Made by a program: the position numbers and the translations under genes. Shown here piece by piece: positions 53,909-63,983 of a DNA stretch of 64,000 nt (positions are counted from its first letter, which is position 1; the number at the start of each line of letters is the position of its first letter). The stretch is taken from contig NZ_LXYE02000010.1 in NCBI RefSeq assembly GCF_001659685.2, positions 1-64,000 of the forward strand, given 5' to 3'. The stretch comes from Labilibacter marinus. Lineage in GTDB: Bacteria > Bacteroidota > Bacteroidia > Bacteroidales > Marinilabiliaceae. The notes below the pieces were generated by a model, which worked only from the letters and a program-made list of their open reading frames with translations, was not told the origin of the DNA and made no database searches.

Positions 53909-54565
53909 TTAGTCGTTTAACAGACCAAGTTTTTGCATACTCATTTTATGCAAACCATCCACAACTAAATGTGCTTTACCTAACACATCCTCTTTACCAA
54001 TACCTACGCACTTCATGCCTCCTGCTAAAGCAGCTTCCACTCCTGCTTCTGCATCTTCAAAAACCACACAATCTTCTGCTTGTACGCCCAATGCTTCTGC
54101 ACCTTTAATAAATACTTCAGGATCAGGTTTTGCTTTTGCAACGCTGGTTCCATCAATAATAGCCTCAAAATATGATGTCAATTTTAATCGCTCAAGAATC
54201 AACATTGCGTTTTTACTGGCCGAACCAAGCGCAATTTTTATATTTTCTTTTTGTAATAGTTCTAAAAACTCTTTGGTTCCAGGAAGTATTTCTTCAGGTC
54301 CCATTTTTAGAATATATGTCAAGTAATTTTCGTTCTTTTTGGTAGCTAAGGCTACTTTTTCTTCTTCACTCTTTTCAACCTGTCCAATTGAAAGTAGTAT
54401 ATCTAAAGAAGTCATTCTGCTAACTCCTTTTAGTCTTTCGTTATCTTCAAGGGTAAAATCAAACCCCATTTCGTTTGCTAACTCTTTCCACGCTATGTAA
54501 TGATACTTTGCTGTATCTACAATTACCCCATCTAAATCGAAAAGACATGCTTTTACTTTTCCCAT
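53909..54565 (-). CDS. pgmB: Beta-phosphoglucomutase
   Basis: 218 residues of the HAD superfamily. The nucleophile Asp10 and acid/base Asp12 are in LFDLDGVIVDT, the cap domain follows (residues about 15-90, LKGVSRMTSLDILLSIG), and the phosphate motifs are GSASKN near 117 and FEDAEAGVEAALAGGMKCVGI near 170. It turns beta-glucose 1-phosphate into glucose 6-phosphate. It sits 88 bases downstream of the MFS gene and 29 upstream of the GH65 gene, so it is part of the alpha-glucan operon. Confidence 0.97.
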   Translation of the reverse strand: MGKVKACLFDLDGVIVDTAKYHYIAWKELANEMGFDFTLEDNERLKGVSRMTSLDILLSIGQVEKSEEEKVALATKKNENYLTYILKMGPEEILPGTKEFLELLQKENIKIALGSASKNAMLILERLKLTSYFEAIIDGTSVAKAKPDPEVFIKGAEALGVQAEDCVVFEDAEAGVEAALAGGMKCVGIGKEDVLGKAHLVVDGLHKMSMQKLGLLND

Positions 54566-54653
54566 TTTGTTTTTTTTAATATTGATTCTTCAATAAAATG
54601 ATATTTTAAAACCACCTGTTTAAAAATCTGGTAGTATTGAATTGTAATTGGTA

Positions 54654-56054
54654 TTAGGCTTCTACTTTTTCTTCGGACTTTACAAAGAATACGGAGACTG
54701 CACCTAAAAGCATACTTACTCCTGCAATTATGATCATAAATATTGCCTCACCTCCGAAGAAGTGTTTAAGAATGGAGCCAGCAACTAGGCCACTTAGTAT
54801 TTGAGGTCCTGCTATCGTGAAATTAAATACCCCCATGAAAACACCCATTTTATCAGCTGGCAGTGAATCGGATAGAATAGCATAAGGCATAGCTAGAATA
54901 GCAGCCCAAGCTATACCAACGCCAAGCATTGGTATCATCCAAAATATTGCACCAGTTGGAACATCTACTTGAGTGAAGAGAAGGTTTAAGTGAACAATAT
55001 CTCCTCCTTTAAAAAAGAAGCTTGATATATATGCTAAGCCTCCTATAAATAGAGCTACACTATATACTGTCTTACGACCGATTTTATTAGCGATTTTAGT
55101 CATGAAAATTGAGAATATTGCCGCAAACAAGCTATAGCCCGCAAATAAAATACCAATCCAATCACCAGCATCTTGTGCAGCCTGCGATGAACTATCTCCA
55201 ATCTCACAACCCCAAACGTGTTGAGAAACAGCAGGTGTCATATATACCCACATTAAGTATAAGGCAAACCAACTGAAGAATTGAACAATGGCTAGCTGGA
55301 TCATTGTTTTTGGAGTAATTTTTAACAATCTAAAGAATCCCCAAAAACCTTTGTACTTAGGTTCTACTTCTGCATTTGCATCTAGTCCTTTGTATTCCGC
55401 ATATTCTTCAGGGGGATATTCTTTTGTTTTGAAGACTGTCCAAATTACAGATAGTAACAATACAGCACCTCCTATGTAAAATGACCATATTACTGACGGA
55501 GGTACTTGACCTGTTGGAGCAGTATTGGAAATTTTTAAAGAATTAGTTAGTACAAATGGTAGAATTGAACCAATTACGGCTCCTGCGTTAATTAAAAAGC
55601 TTTGAGTTGAGTAACCCAGGTTTCTTTGTTCAGAAGGAGTCATGTCTGCTACCAAAGCTCTAAATGGCTGCATAGTGATATTAAAAGAGCCATCCATTAA
55701 TGCAAACATCAGCAGTCCGAAAAGAAGTACAGGCATAACGGCAACAACAATTGACGCGTTAGGCATTAAAAACATGGATAAAGCAGCAATAATTGCTCCA
55801 CCCAGTATATATGGTTTTCTTCGACCCAACTTATTCCATGTTTTATCACTTGCTGATCCAACAATGGGCTGTACAATTAGTCCCATGGCGGGAGCAGCAA
55901 TCCAAAATAAAGGTAAAGCATGGAGGTCCGCTCCTAGGTTTGATAAAATACGGCTTACGTTAGCGCTCTGTAAGGCAAAACCCATTTGTATTCCTAGGAA
56001 ACCGAAACTTAAATTCCAGATTTGCCAAAAGGATAATCGAGGCATTTTCTTCAT
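54654..56054 (-). CDS. SLC45/GPH-like MFS sugar transporter
   Basis: 466 residues from the ATG at 56054. Twelve membrane segments are predicted, and motifs such as WNLSFGFLGIQMGFALQSANVSRI, GSASDKTWNKLGRRKPYI and FGLLMFALMDGSFNITMQPFRALVAD are typical of SLC45-type MFS transporters seen in Bacteroidota alpha-glucan loci. It is proposed to take maltose/maltodextrin across the inner membrane. The longer frame to 56090 adds 12 residues. It starts the operon MFS-pgmB-GH65. Confidence 0.93.
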   Translation of the reverse strand: MKKMPRLSFWQIWNLSFGFLGIQMGFALQSANVSRILSNLGADLHALPLFWIAAPAMGLIVQPIVGSASDKTWNKLGRRKPYILGGAIIAALSMFLMPNASIVVAVMPVLLFGLLMFALMDGSFNITMQPFRALVADMTPSEQRNLGYSTQSFLINAGAVIGSILPFVLTNSLKISNTAPTGQVPPSVIWSFYIGGAVLLLSVIWTVFKTKEYPPEEYAEYKGLDANAEVEPKYKGFWGFFRLLKITPKTMIQLAIVQFFSWFALYLMWVYMTPAVSQHVWGCEIGDSSSQAAQDAGDWIGILFAGYSLFAAIFSIFMTKIANKIGRKTVYSVALFIGGLAYISSFFFKGGDIVHLNLLFTQVDVPTGAIFWMIPMLGVGIAWAAILAMPYAILSDSLPADKMGVFMGVFNFTIAGPQILSGLVAGSILKHFFGGEAIFMIIIAGVSMLLGAVSVFFVKSEEKVEA

Positions 56055-56267
56055 ATTCAAAATAATTATATGATAATTAAGTATCTCCAATAAAATAGAG
56101 ACGAAAATCGTGGGAATAAATGATAAATGCTATCAACCCCGATTTGTTTATCCAGCGAGAGTAAATAAAACAATAATTCCTGATTAGGAAATATAGTGGT
56201 GTTATGTATATGTTATTAAATCGTGTCCAGTGATTTAAAATCTAATGTAAAGATACACTATTGCAAG

Positions 56268-56275
56268 CAAATTTA
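56268..56275 (-). promoter_or_regulatory. Predicted -7 box of the MFS operon
   Basis: The minus strand reads TAAATTTG, a TAnnTTTG match, about 215 bases upstream of the MFS start. A clear -33 box is not seen, so the call is provisional. Confidence 0.35.
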
Positions 56276-56336
56276 CCTAATAGTAATTTTTGCTTGAGGC
56301 TTGTAAATGAGAGTGCTTGTTGCTTAAATGCCAGTT

Positions 56337-56350
56337 TGCAACCGTTTGCA
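56337..56350. promoter_or_regulatory. LacI-type operator (MFS side, copy 1)
   Basis: TGCAACCGTTTGCA, an imperfect 14-bp palindrome of the LacI-family kind. An identical copy lies 66 bases away, and a perfect form stands upstream of susC. Confidence 0.7.
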
Positions 56351-56402
56351 GAATATAGCTTCTTTTGAGTAAAAAAAATGAAAAAAATTATTGACTGGCT
56401 TC

Positions 56403-56416
56403 TGCAACCGTTTGCA
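56403..56416. promoter_or_regulatory. LacI-type operator (MFS side, copy 2)
   Basis: A second exact TGCAACCGTTTGCA. The two copies sit upstream of the predicted MFS promoter rather than over it. Confidence 0.7.
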
Positions 56417-56715
56417 AAATACCCACTTGCTCTCATTTTTTAGAGAAATAATGTGTTTAAATCGGTATCAAAACAATTTAATTGGGGTACAGACTTAGAG
56501 TTTTGTACGGTACTTAAAAACCTTGACTAGGGTTGTAGCTTGTAATTATTTATATATGAACCACTACCTCGCTTCACAATAACTAGGAACTTCTGGGTGC
56601 TTTGCGGTTTTCTAATATATAATATAAAGAACGCCCAATATGTGAGCGTTCATTATAACAAGTTGTACTATTGCAGTAGTAGTGAAAAATCTGACCTTGA
56701 TACTAAAGAGTTAAA
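56417..56715. other. Remainder of the MFS/LacI gap
   Basis: No gene is supported in this stretch. It holds AT-rich DNA and, at its right end, the LacI gene's terminator, listed next. Confidence 0.6.
56627..56653 (-). terminator. Rho-independent terminator of the LacI gene
   Basis: On the minus strand GAACGCTC pairs with GGGCGTTC and is followed by TTTATATTAT. It lies 63 bases after the stop of the LacI regulator gene. Confidence 0.6.
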
Positions 56716-57741
56716 TTAATCTTTAAATTTTGCAGTAGATTCTCTAATTCTTAAAACTGGAGTTAATACTTTTGTTTGAGGTGTGTAGGTCTCTTCTTCG
56801 TTTTCAATTTGGTTAATTAATAATTGAATAGCTTCTTTACCCATTTCAATTCCTTTTTGCTCTACTGTAGAAAGTGGAGGATAAGCAATGGTTGCATTGG
56901 GACCATCTCCAAAACCAATAACTGCTATATGGTCAGGAATTTTAATACCATTTTTCATTAAAACTTGCATGGCCGCGATGGCCGTAGAATCGTTAACCGC
57001 AAAAATACCATCAATTTCATTGGCCATAGTTAATATTTTACCTGCATTGGCAAATACTTCGTCTCTGGTATCACACTTTATCAGGTAATCAGGGTTAAAA
57101 TCAATTCCTATTTCATTTAGAGCCGATTCGTATCCTTCCTTTCTTCTTTTTCCAATGGCTAAATGTTGAGGGCCTGCTAAATGAAGTATTTTTTTACAAC
57201 CAATAGATATTAAATGATGTGTAGCAATTTTGGCTCCTACATAATCATCTATTACCACTCTGTCAGCAGAAATTCCTTCGGGTGCTCTGTCGAAAAATAC
57301 GACTGGCACACCATTATCTATCAGGCCATTTATATGGTCAAAGTTAGTGGTGGTTTTGCTTAATGACATCAATATACCATCTACTCTGTTATCAAGTAAG
57401 GCCTGTGCATCACTTACTTCTCTATCATAATCTTCGTTCGATTGGCATATCATTACATTATACCCAGCGGCATAAGCAACTTTATCTATACCCGCTAGTA
57501 CTGAAGAAAAAAAGTGGTGTACAATTTCAGGTATTATAATACCAATTGTGTTGGTTTTACTCCTGCGCAAATTTAAAGCCAATGCATTAGGCCTGTAATG
57601 TACTTTGGCAGCAAAGGCTTGAACCATTTTTTTGGTTTTAGGACTGATGTCTGGATGATCCTTTAATGCTCTAGAAACAGTTGAGGCAGAGATGCCTAGT
57701 ATTTTAGCAATATCCTTAATAGTAACTTGATGTGATGCCAT
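56716..57741 (-). CDS. LacI-family transcriptional regulator of the alpha-glucan locus
   Basis: 341 residues. The N-terminal helix-turn-helix and hinge (VTIKDIAKILGISASTVSRALKDHP, then YRPNALALNLR) is followed by a periplasmic-binding-protein-like ligand domain (NTIGIIIPEIVHHFFSSVLAGID, FFDRAPEGISADRVVIDDYVGA, AVNDSTAIAAMQVL, VIGFGDGPN). It lies between the MFS-pgmB-GH65 operon and susCDE and is divergent from the latter. Operator-like palindromes lie upstream of both arms. The ligand is presumably a malto-sugar. Confidence 0.95.
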   Translation of the reverse strand: MASHQVTIKDIAKILGISASTVSRALKDHPDISPKTKKMVQAFAAKVHYRPNALALNLRRSKTNTIGIIIPEIVHHFFSSVLAGIDKVAYAAGYNVMICQSNEDYDREVSDAQALLDNRVDGILMSLSKTTTNFDHINGLIDNGVPVVFFDRAPEGISADRVVIDDYVGAKIATHHLISIGCKKILHLAGPQHLAIGKRRKEGYESALNEIGIDFNPDYLIKCDTRDEVFANAGKILTMANEIDGIFAVNDSTAIAAMQVLMKNGIKIPDHIAVIGFGDGPNATIAYPPLSTVEQKGIEMGKEAIQLLINQIENEEETYTPQTKVLTPVLRIRESTAKFKD

Positions 57742-57916
57742 TTATATAGTGTGTGCTATGATATTATTGATGTAATGCTCCAATTGCAATATTTAAAAAT
57801 ACAATAAATACATAATATACGAGTATAATAACTCTTCTATTTAGATTTTAATTAACAAAATGTTGGTTGATAGGGGTAAAATGGATTGTTTTGAACAGAT
57901 AATTGATATGTTCAAA

Positions 57917-57934
57917 ATATGTTATACAACATAT
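57917..57934. promoter_or_regulatory. Secondary palindrome upstream of susC
   Basis: ATATGTT-ATAC-AACATAT is a perfect 7-bp inverted repeat between the LacI gene and the susC operator. It may be a second regulator site, or simply AT-rich chance structure. Confidence 0.3.
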
Positions 57935-57966
57935 AGATATTTTGCAATCGTAATCGCAAACGACTC

Positions 57967-57980
57967 CGCAAACGTTTGCG
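57967..57980. promoter_or_regulatory. LacI-type operator (susC side)
   Basis: CGCAAACGTTTGCG, a perfect 14-bp palindrome, with a partial TTTGC/GCAAA pair just upstream at about 57941-57960. It shares its core with the two MFS-side copies. Confidence 0.8.
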
Positions 57981-58045
57981 TTAAAAAGTGTCAACAATCA
58001 CCTTCTCAATGTTAACAAATGTTTAAAAGTGATGTTGAATTGTTA

Positions 58046-58053
58046 TAGATTTG
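58046..58053 (+). promoter_or_regulatory. Predicted -7 box of susCDE
   Basis: TAGATTTG fits TAnnTTTG and lies about 135 bases before the susC start codon. The matching -33 box is not clear. The LacI operator is centred about 76 bases upstream of it. Confidence 0.45.
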
Positions 58054-58187
58054 TGTCGTCCATTAATGAGTAAGCTAGTTGGAAACAAGGTGTTATACTG
58101 GTTTATTGAATTAAGTCCAAAATTTAAAATCTACAATTTATTATTTAAAAAGTTAAACAAGTTTTAAACTGTTAAATCTTTGGTTTT

Positions 58188-61145
58188 ATGATTAAGTTAT
58201 TTCGTTTTAATAAAGTTGTTTTCGTTCTGACTGGTTTGCTTTTGATGGCAAGCCATATGTCAGCTCAGGAAATGACAATTACTGGAATTATTACAGATGC
58301 CAGTGATGGAGAACCGCTTCCTGGAGTAACGGTAGCAATTAAAAATACTACTTCGGGTACTATTACCATGATAGATGGTACATATAATATAAATGCAAAT
58401 AAAGGCGATATATTATTCTATTCTTTTATAGGTTACACAACTCAGGAAGTTACTTTGGAAGATCAAACAACAATCAATATAGCCTTAGAATCTGAAGTGA
58501 TTGGCATGGATGAGGTTGTTATTATTGGGTATGGAGTGCAACGCAAAGAAGATAAAACGGGAGCGGTTGCTCAGGTTACATCTGAAGAGCTAGTGCGCGG
58601 TGCTATTCAGGATCCGGTGCAATCCATTCAAGGTAAGACTGCAGGGGTTTCTGTAACCAAAACTGGAGGTGACCCAAATGGAGGTTTCTCTGTAAAGATT
58701 AGAGGTGCATCTGGATTTGATTCAAACACTCAACCTCTTTATGTTATTGATGGTGTTCCTGGTGTTGATCCAACAACGGTTGCTCCTGAAGATATCGAAA
58801 CTTTTAATGTGTTAAAAGACGCAGCCTCTACTGCAATTTATGGTTCACAAGGAGCCAATGGAGTCGTTATTATCACCACCAAACGAGGTTCTATAGATAA
58901 TAGTACGGTTAATGTTAATATGTCTTGGTCTATGGATAATGTTGCTAATCGATTGGATATGCTTTCTGCCACAGAAATGCGTAGTCATTATGTTAGTACA
59001 GGTCAGGAATCTTTGGATGGAGGAGCTTCTACGGATTGGCAAGATGAAATCTTCCGAACTGGCATGACTCATAATTATAATGTCAACTTCTCTGGAGGTA
59101 ATGATAAGAGTACCTATTATGCTTCATTAACTAATACCAACTGGGAAGGGGTTATGAAAGGAACGGGTAAGGAGCGTACGATTGGAAAAGTTAACTTAAT
59201 GCATAAAGGGCTAGAAGATAAACTAACTCTGTCTGCTAGTTTATCGATGACTATTGAGTCTAACGACTATGAAAGTTATGATGGCTATGATAAGGATGAT
59301 ATTCTATATCAAGCTTATTCAAGAAACCCAACAGATCCAGTTTATAATGAAGATGGATCATATTATCAAACGGATAGAGAATTTAACTATGAGAATCCAC
59401 TTTCTGTAATTGATAATATTGATAATTTAAGGGATGCCAAAAGATACTTCGGGAATTTTAAAGCGGATTATGATTTTGCGGAAGGACTAAAAGGATCGGT
59501 AAATTTAGGATATACAAGAGACGATTCTGAAAGTACATATTTTCGTCCAATGGATGTTTATTCACAACCAAATGATGGATATGCAAGAAAAGGGTATGAT
59601 AATACCAGTAAAAGTTTAATTGAAGCTACGCTGAATTATGTAAAAACATTTAATGCGGACCATAACTTAAATGCCATTGGAGGTTATTCTTGGCAAGAGA
59701 CTAATTATAATGGATTTTATGCGCAAGGTAGTAATCCTGCTTCTCCTCATATGGGAGCTGATAATTTGGGAGGAATGCAACTCGTTAATTATGGAGATGT
59801 TGGTTCTTGGAGAGGAATGTCTCGTTTAATAGGATATTTTGGTAGAGCTCAGTATAATTATAAGCATAAATACTATTTGTCAGCTTCTGTTAGGGCAGAT
59901 GGTTCTACGAAGTTTGGTGAGAATAATAGATGGGGGGTATTTCCAACCTTAGCAGGGGGATGGACTTTAAGTCAAGAAGAATTTATGCAGACAATTGATT
60001 GGTTAGATAACTTAAAGTTAAGGGTGAGTTATGGAGTTTCTGGGAACCAAAATATTGGAGAGTATAGGAGCCAGATTTTGTATCAAACAGATGGGCTTGT
60101 TACAAACCCTGAAACGGGTCTTCCTGTGTTAAGTTTCCGTCCAGCATGGAATTCTAATCCAGACCTTAAGTGGGAAACAACAGCTGAGACTAATGTGGGG
60201 TTTGATTTTGCAATGTTTAATAGTCGCTTGAGCGGTTCATTTGAGTACTATTATAAAAAGACAACAGATCTTTTAGGAGCTTACCAAGTGCCGGTTCCTC
60301 CAAATTTAGCCCAAACAACATTTGCTAATTCTGGAGAATTACAAAACTCGGGAGTTGAATTAAACCTTCAATATTTTATTATAGATACTAAAGATTTTCA
60401 GTGGAAAACAAATTTTAATGTTTCGCATAACAAACAGGTTATGTTAGAGCTTGGTGAGTATGCTCCTGATGACGGAATAAGAAAAGAAGGTTTCTTAAGT
60501 GGGCGAGGCTTAATTGGTAACAATAATTATGTAACAGGAGTTATTGTTGATGAGGCACTTGGTTCATTCTATTTGCCAGAGTATAGAGGGTTAAACGATG
60601 AAGGAAAGTTTCTTTACACATCTAGTACTGGTGGTGTAACTTCAGAACTTAGTGATGCCCAAAGATATGTTGCAGGAAGCCCTCTTCCTGATGTGGAGTT
60701 TGGTTGGTCCAACAGTTTGACCTATAGGAAGAATTGGACACTTGATTTTACATTCCGCTCAATGATAGGTAATGAGGTTTATAATGCTACTACTATGTTT
60801 TTTGATGACCCATCTTTATTAGGAGGTTTAAATGCCTTGCCAGAAGCTAAAGATTGGGCTCAATTAGGAAGAACAACAGGTCCTGCAGTTGCAGATATTT
60901 ATGTTGAGGATGCATCGTTTATAAGGTTGGACTATTTAGCTCTTGGGTACAACTTAAGGCCTAAAAATGATGGGTGGCTTGAAAACGTAAGGTTTACACT
61001 CTCAGGTAATAACTTATTTGTTGTGACAGGATATTCGGGTGTTGACCCAGAAGCTAGTTTAGACGGAGTTGCATTTGGTATTGACCAATATAACGTTTAC
61101 CCTAAAACGAGGTCATTTGCGTTTGGAGTAAGTGCTACATTCTAA
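58188..61145 (+). CDS. susC: SusC/RagA-family TonB-dependent transporter
   Basis: 985 residues. A signal peptide is followed by a carboxypeptidase-regulatory-like domain (about 30-110), the plug domain (DEVVIIGYGVQRKEDKTGAV near 107), and a 22-strand barrel. It carries oligosaccharides across the outer membrane with SusD as a lid, driven by TonB. The order susC-susD-SusE and nearby GH13/GH65 genes point to malto-oligosaccharides. It is divergent from the LacI gene. Confidence 0.97.
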   Translation: MIKLFRFNKVVFVLTGLLLMASHMSAQEMTITGIITDASDGEPLPGVTVAIKNTTSGTITMIDGTYNINANKGDILFYSFIGYTTQEVTLEDQTTINIALESEVIGMDEVVIIGYGVQRKEDKTGAVAQVTSEELVRGAIQDPVQSIQGKTAGVSVTKTGGDPNGGFSVKIRGASGFDSNTQPLYVIDGVPGVDPTTVAPEDIETFNVLKDAASTAIYGSQGANGVVIITTKRGSIDNSTVNVNMSWSMDNVANRLDMLSATEMRSHYVSTGQESLDGGASTDWQDEIFRTGMTHNYNVNFSGGNDKSTYYASLTNTNWEGVMKGTGKERTIGKVNLMHKGLEDKLTLSASLSMTIESNDYESYDGYDKDDILYQAYSRNPTDPVYNEDGSYYQTDREFNYENPLSVIDNIDNLRDAKRYFGNFKADYDFAEGLKGSVNLGYTRDDSESTYFRPMDVYSQPNDGYARKGYDNTSKSLIEATLNYVKTFNADHNLNAIGGYSWQETNYNGFYAQGSNPASPHMGADNLGGMQLVNYGDVGSWRGMSRLIGYFGRAQYNYKHKYYLSASVRADGSTKFGENNRWGVFPTLAGGWTLSQEEFMQTIDWLDNLKLRVSYGVSGNQNIGEYRSQILYQTDGLVTNPETGLPVLSFRPAWNSNPDLKWETTAETNVGFDFAMFNSRLSGSFEYYYKKTTDLLGAYQVPVPPNLAQTTFANSGELQNSGVELNLQYFIIDTKDFQWKTNFNVSHNKQVMLELGEYAPDDGIRKEGFLSGRGLIGNNNYVTGVIVDEALGSFYLPEYRGLNDEGKFLYTSSTGGVTSELSDAQRYVAGSPLPDVEFGWSNSLTYRKNWTLDFTFRSMIGNEVYNATTMFFDDPSLLGGLNALPEAKDWAQLGRTTGPAVADIYVEDASFIRLDYLALGYNLRPKNDGWLENVRFTLSGNNLFVVTGYSGVDPEASLDGVAFGIDQYNVYPKTRSFAFGVSATF

Positions 61146-61180
61146 ACAAAAATTATTGGTTATTAAAAAAACGATTCAAG

Positions 61181-62659
61181 ATGAAGAAAATTATATTTAA
61201 CATAACTTTATTGTCTATACTTATCAGTTCATGTACTGATTTAAGAGAAGAGGTGTATGACAAGATTCCTGCAGAGAAGTATCCTGAAAATGATTCGCAG
61301 GTAGCTACTTTAACTGTTCCAGCATATAAGACTTTTTATAATCTTGTAGATGATTGGGCTTGGTGGTATCTAACCCAAATTGTTACATCAGATGAAATCT
61401 GTTTTCCAACTAGAGGAACAGATTGGGATGATGGTGGAAAATGGCGTATCCTTCATCAGCATAAATGGAGTAACGATGTAGACGCGGTTAATAGTATGTG
61501 GGACCACTTTTGGCAAGGTATCACAATAAGTAACCAAATACTTGATCAATTAAGTCAGTATGATCAAAATGAATTAATTCTCGCTAAGCAAGCAGAAGTT
61601 AGAACAGTAAGGTCTTTTTATTACTATTTATTAATGGATAATTATGGAGATGCACCATATCTGGAATCTGCTCTTGATGCACCTGAGTTTCCAGAAAAAA
61701 TCGCTAGAGCTGAGATATTTGAGAACTTAACTACTCAACTTATTGCAGATTCTCCACTTTTAAGTGATAAGAATAATAAATATTTAGCAACTAAGCATTT
61801 CGCTAATGCAATATTAGCTAAGCTTTATATGAATGCAGAAGTATATACCAAGACGGCCATGTGGGATAAGGCAGATCAGTATGTTGATTCTGTTTTAGCA
61901 GGACCTTATTCAATTGATTCTAATGTATCAGATCCATTTTTAACAAATAATGAAGGATCTAGAGAGAATATCTTTACCATCAACTTCGATGAAAATACTG
62001 CGGAAGGTTTTCGTATTCATATGCGTACTTTACATTATTCATCAAACCAAACTTACGATATGAATGTAGGGCCATGGAATGGTGGAGCTTGTCAGCCTGA
62101 TTTCTTTGATTTTTATGAGGATGCAGATCTTCGTAAAGATGCTTACTTGATTTATGGGCCACAATTTAAAAGTGATGGCACGGAAATTGTGTATGATGGT
62201 AAGCCGTTGGTGTTATCTCCTGAAATTTCAAGTATATTAATTCCTGCTTCAGGTACAACAGATGAGGTTAAAAACTCTGGAGCACGTATCTCTAAATATG
62301 AGATTAAGAATGGCGCTTTGGAGAATTTAAGTAATGATTTTGTTGTATTTAGATTAACTGATTTTATGTTGATGAAAACAGAACTTATTCTTATGCATGG
62401 CGTAACTGGGGATCCATTAACATATATTAATCCGATACGATTAAGAGCTGGTATGTCTGAATATGCTTTGGAAGAATTAACAGAGGAGGAGTTTAAAAAA
62501 GAACGAGGAAGAGAAATGTTTGCAGAAGGTCATCGACGTCAGGATTTAATTCGTTGGGGCGATTTTACTAAAGATTGGTGGGAAAAAACTGGATCAAGTG
62601 CTGCTAGAACAATTTTCCCAATTCCTAAGTGGGCCACTGATGCGAACCCAAATTTGTAA
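61181..62659 (+). CDS. susD: SusD-family nutrient-binding lipoprotein
   Basis: 492 residues with a lipobox (SILISSC). It has the TPR-like SusD fold: an N-terminal mimic (TFYNLVDDWAWW), NQILDQLSQYDQ, and the ending RREMFAEGHRRQDLIRWG-like text. It covers the SusC barrel as the oligosaccharide lid. It lies 35 bases after susC in the same transcript. Confidence 0.96.
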   Translation: MKKIIFNITLLSILISSCTDLREEVYDKIPAEKYPENDSQVATLTVPAYKTFYNLVDDWAWWYLTQIVTSDEICFPTRGTDWDDGGKWRILHQHKWSNDVDAVNSMWDHFWQGITISNQILDQLSQYDQNELILAKQAEVRTVRSFYYYLLMDNYGDAPYLESALDAPEFPEKIARAEIFENLTTQLIADSPLLSDKNNKYLATKHFANAILAKLYMNAEVYTKTAMWDKADQYVDSVLAGPYSIDSNVSDPFLTNNEGSRENIFTINFDENTAEGFRIHMRTLHYSSNQTYDMNVGPWNGGACQPDFFDFYEDADLRKDAYLIYGPQFKSDGTEIVYDGKPLVLSPEISSILIPASGTTDEVKNSGARISKYEIKNGALENLSNDFVVFRLTDFMLMKTELILMHGVTGDPLTYINPIRLRAGMSEYALEELTEEEFKKERGREMFAEGHRRQDLIRWGDFTKDWWEKTGSSAARTIFPIPKWATDANPNL

Positions 62660-62700
62660 TATAAGGAGTTATTAATAAATAGACTAAATTATCTTTAAAA

Positions 62701-63930
62701 ATGAATATTATGAAAATGTTTAAATTTTTTGCCTTTTTAATGGCATTCGCAGTTGTATTTACAGCTTGTAGTGATGATGATGGTGATAAAGGCCCAGATG
62801 AGCCTTTAGTTGAAGATGGTGTATATTTAATTGCAGCAGGATCTGCAGTAGATGCGCCTTCAAGTAAAGGTAAATTTACTAAAGCCTCTAATGAAAATGA
62901 TATGGATACCGACCGCCCTTCGCTGATGGAGATTTATATGCCTATAGAAGGAGGTACTACATTTACTATTAAAGAGGTGTCAGGTGCTTCAACTATGAAT
63001 TATGGTTCTGATGATATAGCTGCAGTTGATAAAACTGCAGAAGGAGAAAATGCAGACCAACCAGCAGAGAATATTTGGAGAGGTACTCTAACCGATGGAG
63101 GTGCCGAATTTAGTGTTGCAGAAAGTGGAATGTACCATATTTTTTTAGATAAGGAAACAATGAAAGTTGGTTTTACTAAAGCTGAGTGGGGTGCCATTGG
63201 TTCTGCATGGGCAGAAGGTTGGGGATCTAGCGTTCAGTTTACTGAAGGTACATTCGGAAAAGAAAAAATGACTTGGACTATTGAGGAAGAGCCAATTAAG
63301 AAGTCAGATTGGAAGTTCCGTTATTCCAATGGGTGGAAAGTGTTTTTAGATTACACTACGGTTACTTCAGATGGAAAAGAAGGCGTTGCTGTAAATTGTA
63401 ACTTAGGAGGTGCTTTAGATGCTTTAGAGGCAGGTGCTGATAATATAGTTAATGATGAAGCAGGCTATTTTACGTTAACTTTAACTTGGGAGTTAGGAAA
63501 AGGGTATAGCGCTACTATTGTTAAAACAGGAGACCTTGTAAATACAGATTGGACTGCTGTAAAGTGGGATGCTGTAGGTGATGGTGTTAGTGCTGATAAC
63601 CCAACAGCTGAAGATGACCCGACTTGGACTTGGGGTAAAGTTGTTTTAGCTGATAATTCTGGTTTACCAGCTAAGGATCAAGAAATGTATACTTATACAT
63701 GGACTGGAATTAAATTAGTAAAAGATGCAGGTTTTAAAGTGAGAGCACAAGATGCTAATGCTTCAAATGCAGGTTTTGCACAAGTGGATACGGAAAATAG
63801 TAGTGATAAGGTTGCAGATGTTGATGGTAACTTATCTGTGACAACTGAAGGAACTTATGATATCACTTTAACTATAGATGCTGATAATTCTGATACAATG
63901 GTGGTAACCATTGTTGAGTCGCAACCATAA
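62701..63930 (+). CDS. susE: SusE/SusF-like outer-membrane lipoprotein
   Basis: 409 residues with a lipoprotein signal (FAVVFTACSDDDG). The body shows SusE/SusF-type starch-binding beta domains; two carry related starts, AIGSAWAEGWGS near 161 and AVGDGVSADNPT near 289. It binds glucans at the cell surface beside SusC/SusD. The start may be the ATG at 62710 rather than 62701, since both precede the same signal. It is last in the susCDE transcript. Confidence 0.9.
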   Translation: MNIMKMFKFFAFLMAFAVVFTACSDDDGDKGPDEPLVEDGVYLIAAGSAVDAPSSKGKFTKASNENDMDTDRPSLMEIYMPIEGGTTFTIKEVSGASTMNYGSDDIAAVDKTAEGENADQPAENIWRGTLTDGGAEFSVAESGMYHIFLDKETMKVGFTKAEWGAIGSAWAEGWGSSVQFTEGTFGKEKMTWTIEEEPIKKSDWKFRYSNGWKVFLDYTTVTSDGKEGVAVNCNLGGALDALEAGADNIVNDEAGYFTLTLTWELGKGYSATIVKTGDLVNTDWTAVKWDAVGDGVSADNPTAEDDPTWTWGKVVLADNSGLPAKDQEMYTYTWTGIKLVKDAGFKVRAQDANASNAGFAQVDTENSSDKVADVDGNLSVTTEGTYDITLTIDADNSDTMVVTIVESQP

Positions 63931-63953
63931 TAAATTAAGAATACATAATTTCT

Positions 63954-63983
63954 TAAGCCACCGGAACCCGGTGGCTTTTTTTA
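63954..63983 (+). terminator. Terminator of the susCDE operon
   Basis: AAGCCACCGG pairs perfectly with CCGGTGGCTT around the loop AAC and is followed by a run of T. It lies 24 bases after the SusE-like stop. Confidence 0.92.

Noticed and set aside
57742-58187. A small gene or RNA in the LacI/susC gap
   Set aside because: No frame with family signal was seen; the conserved-looking segments are the operator and promoter elements.
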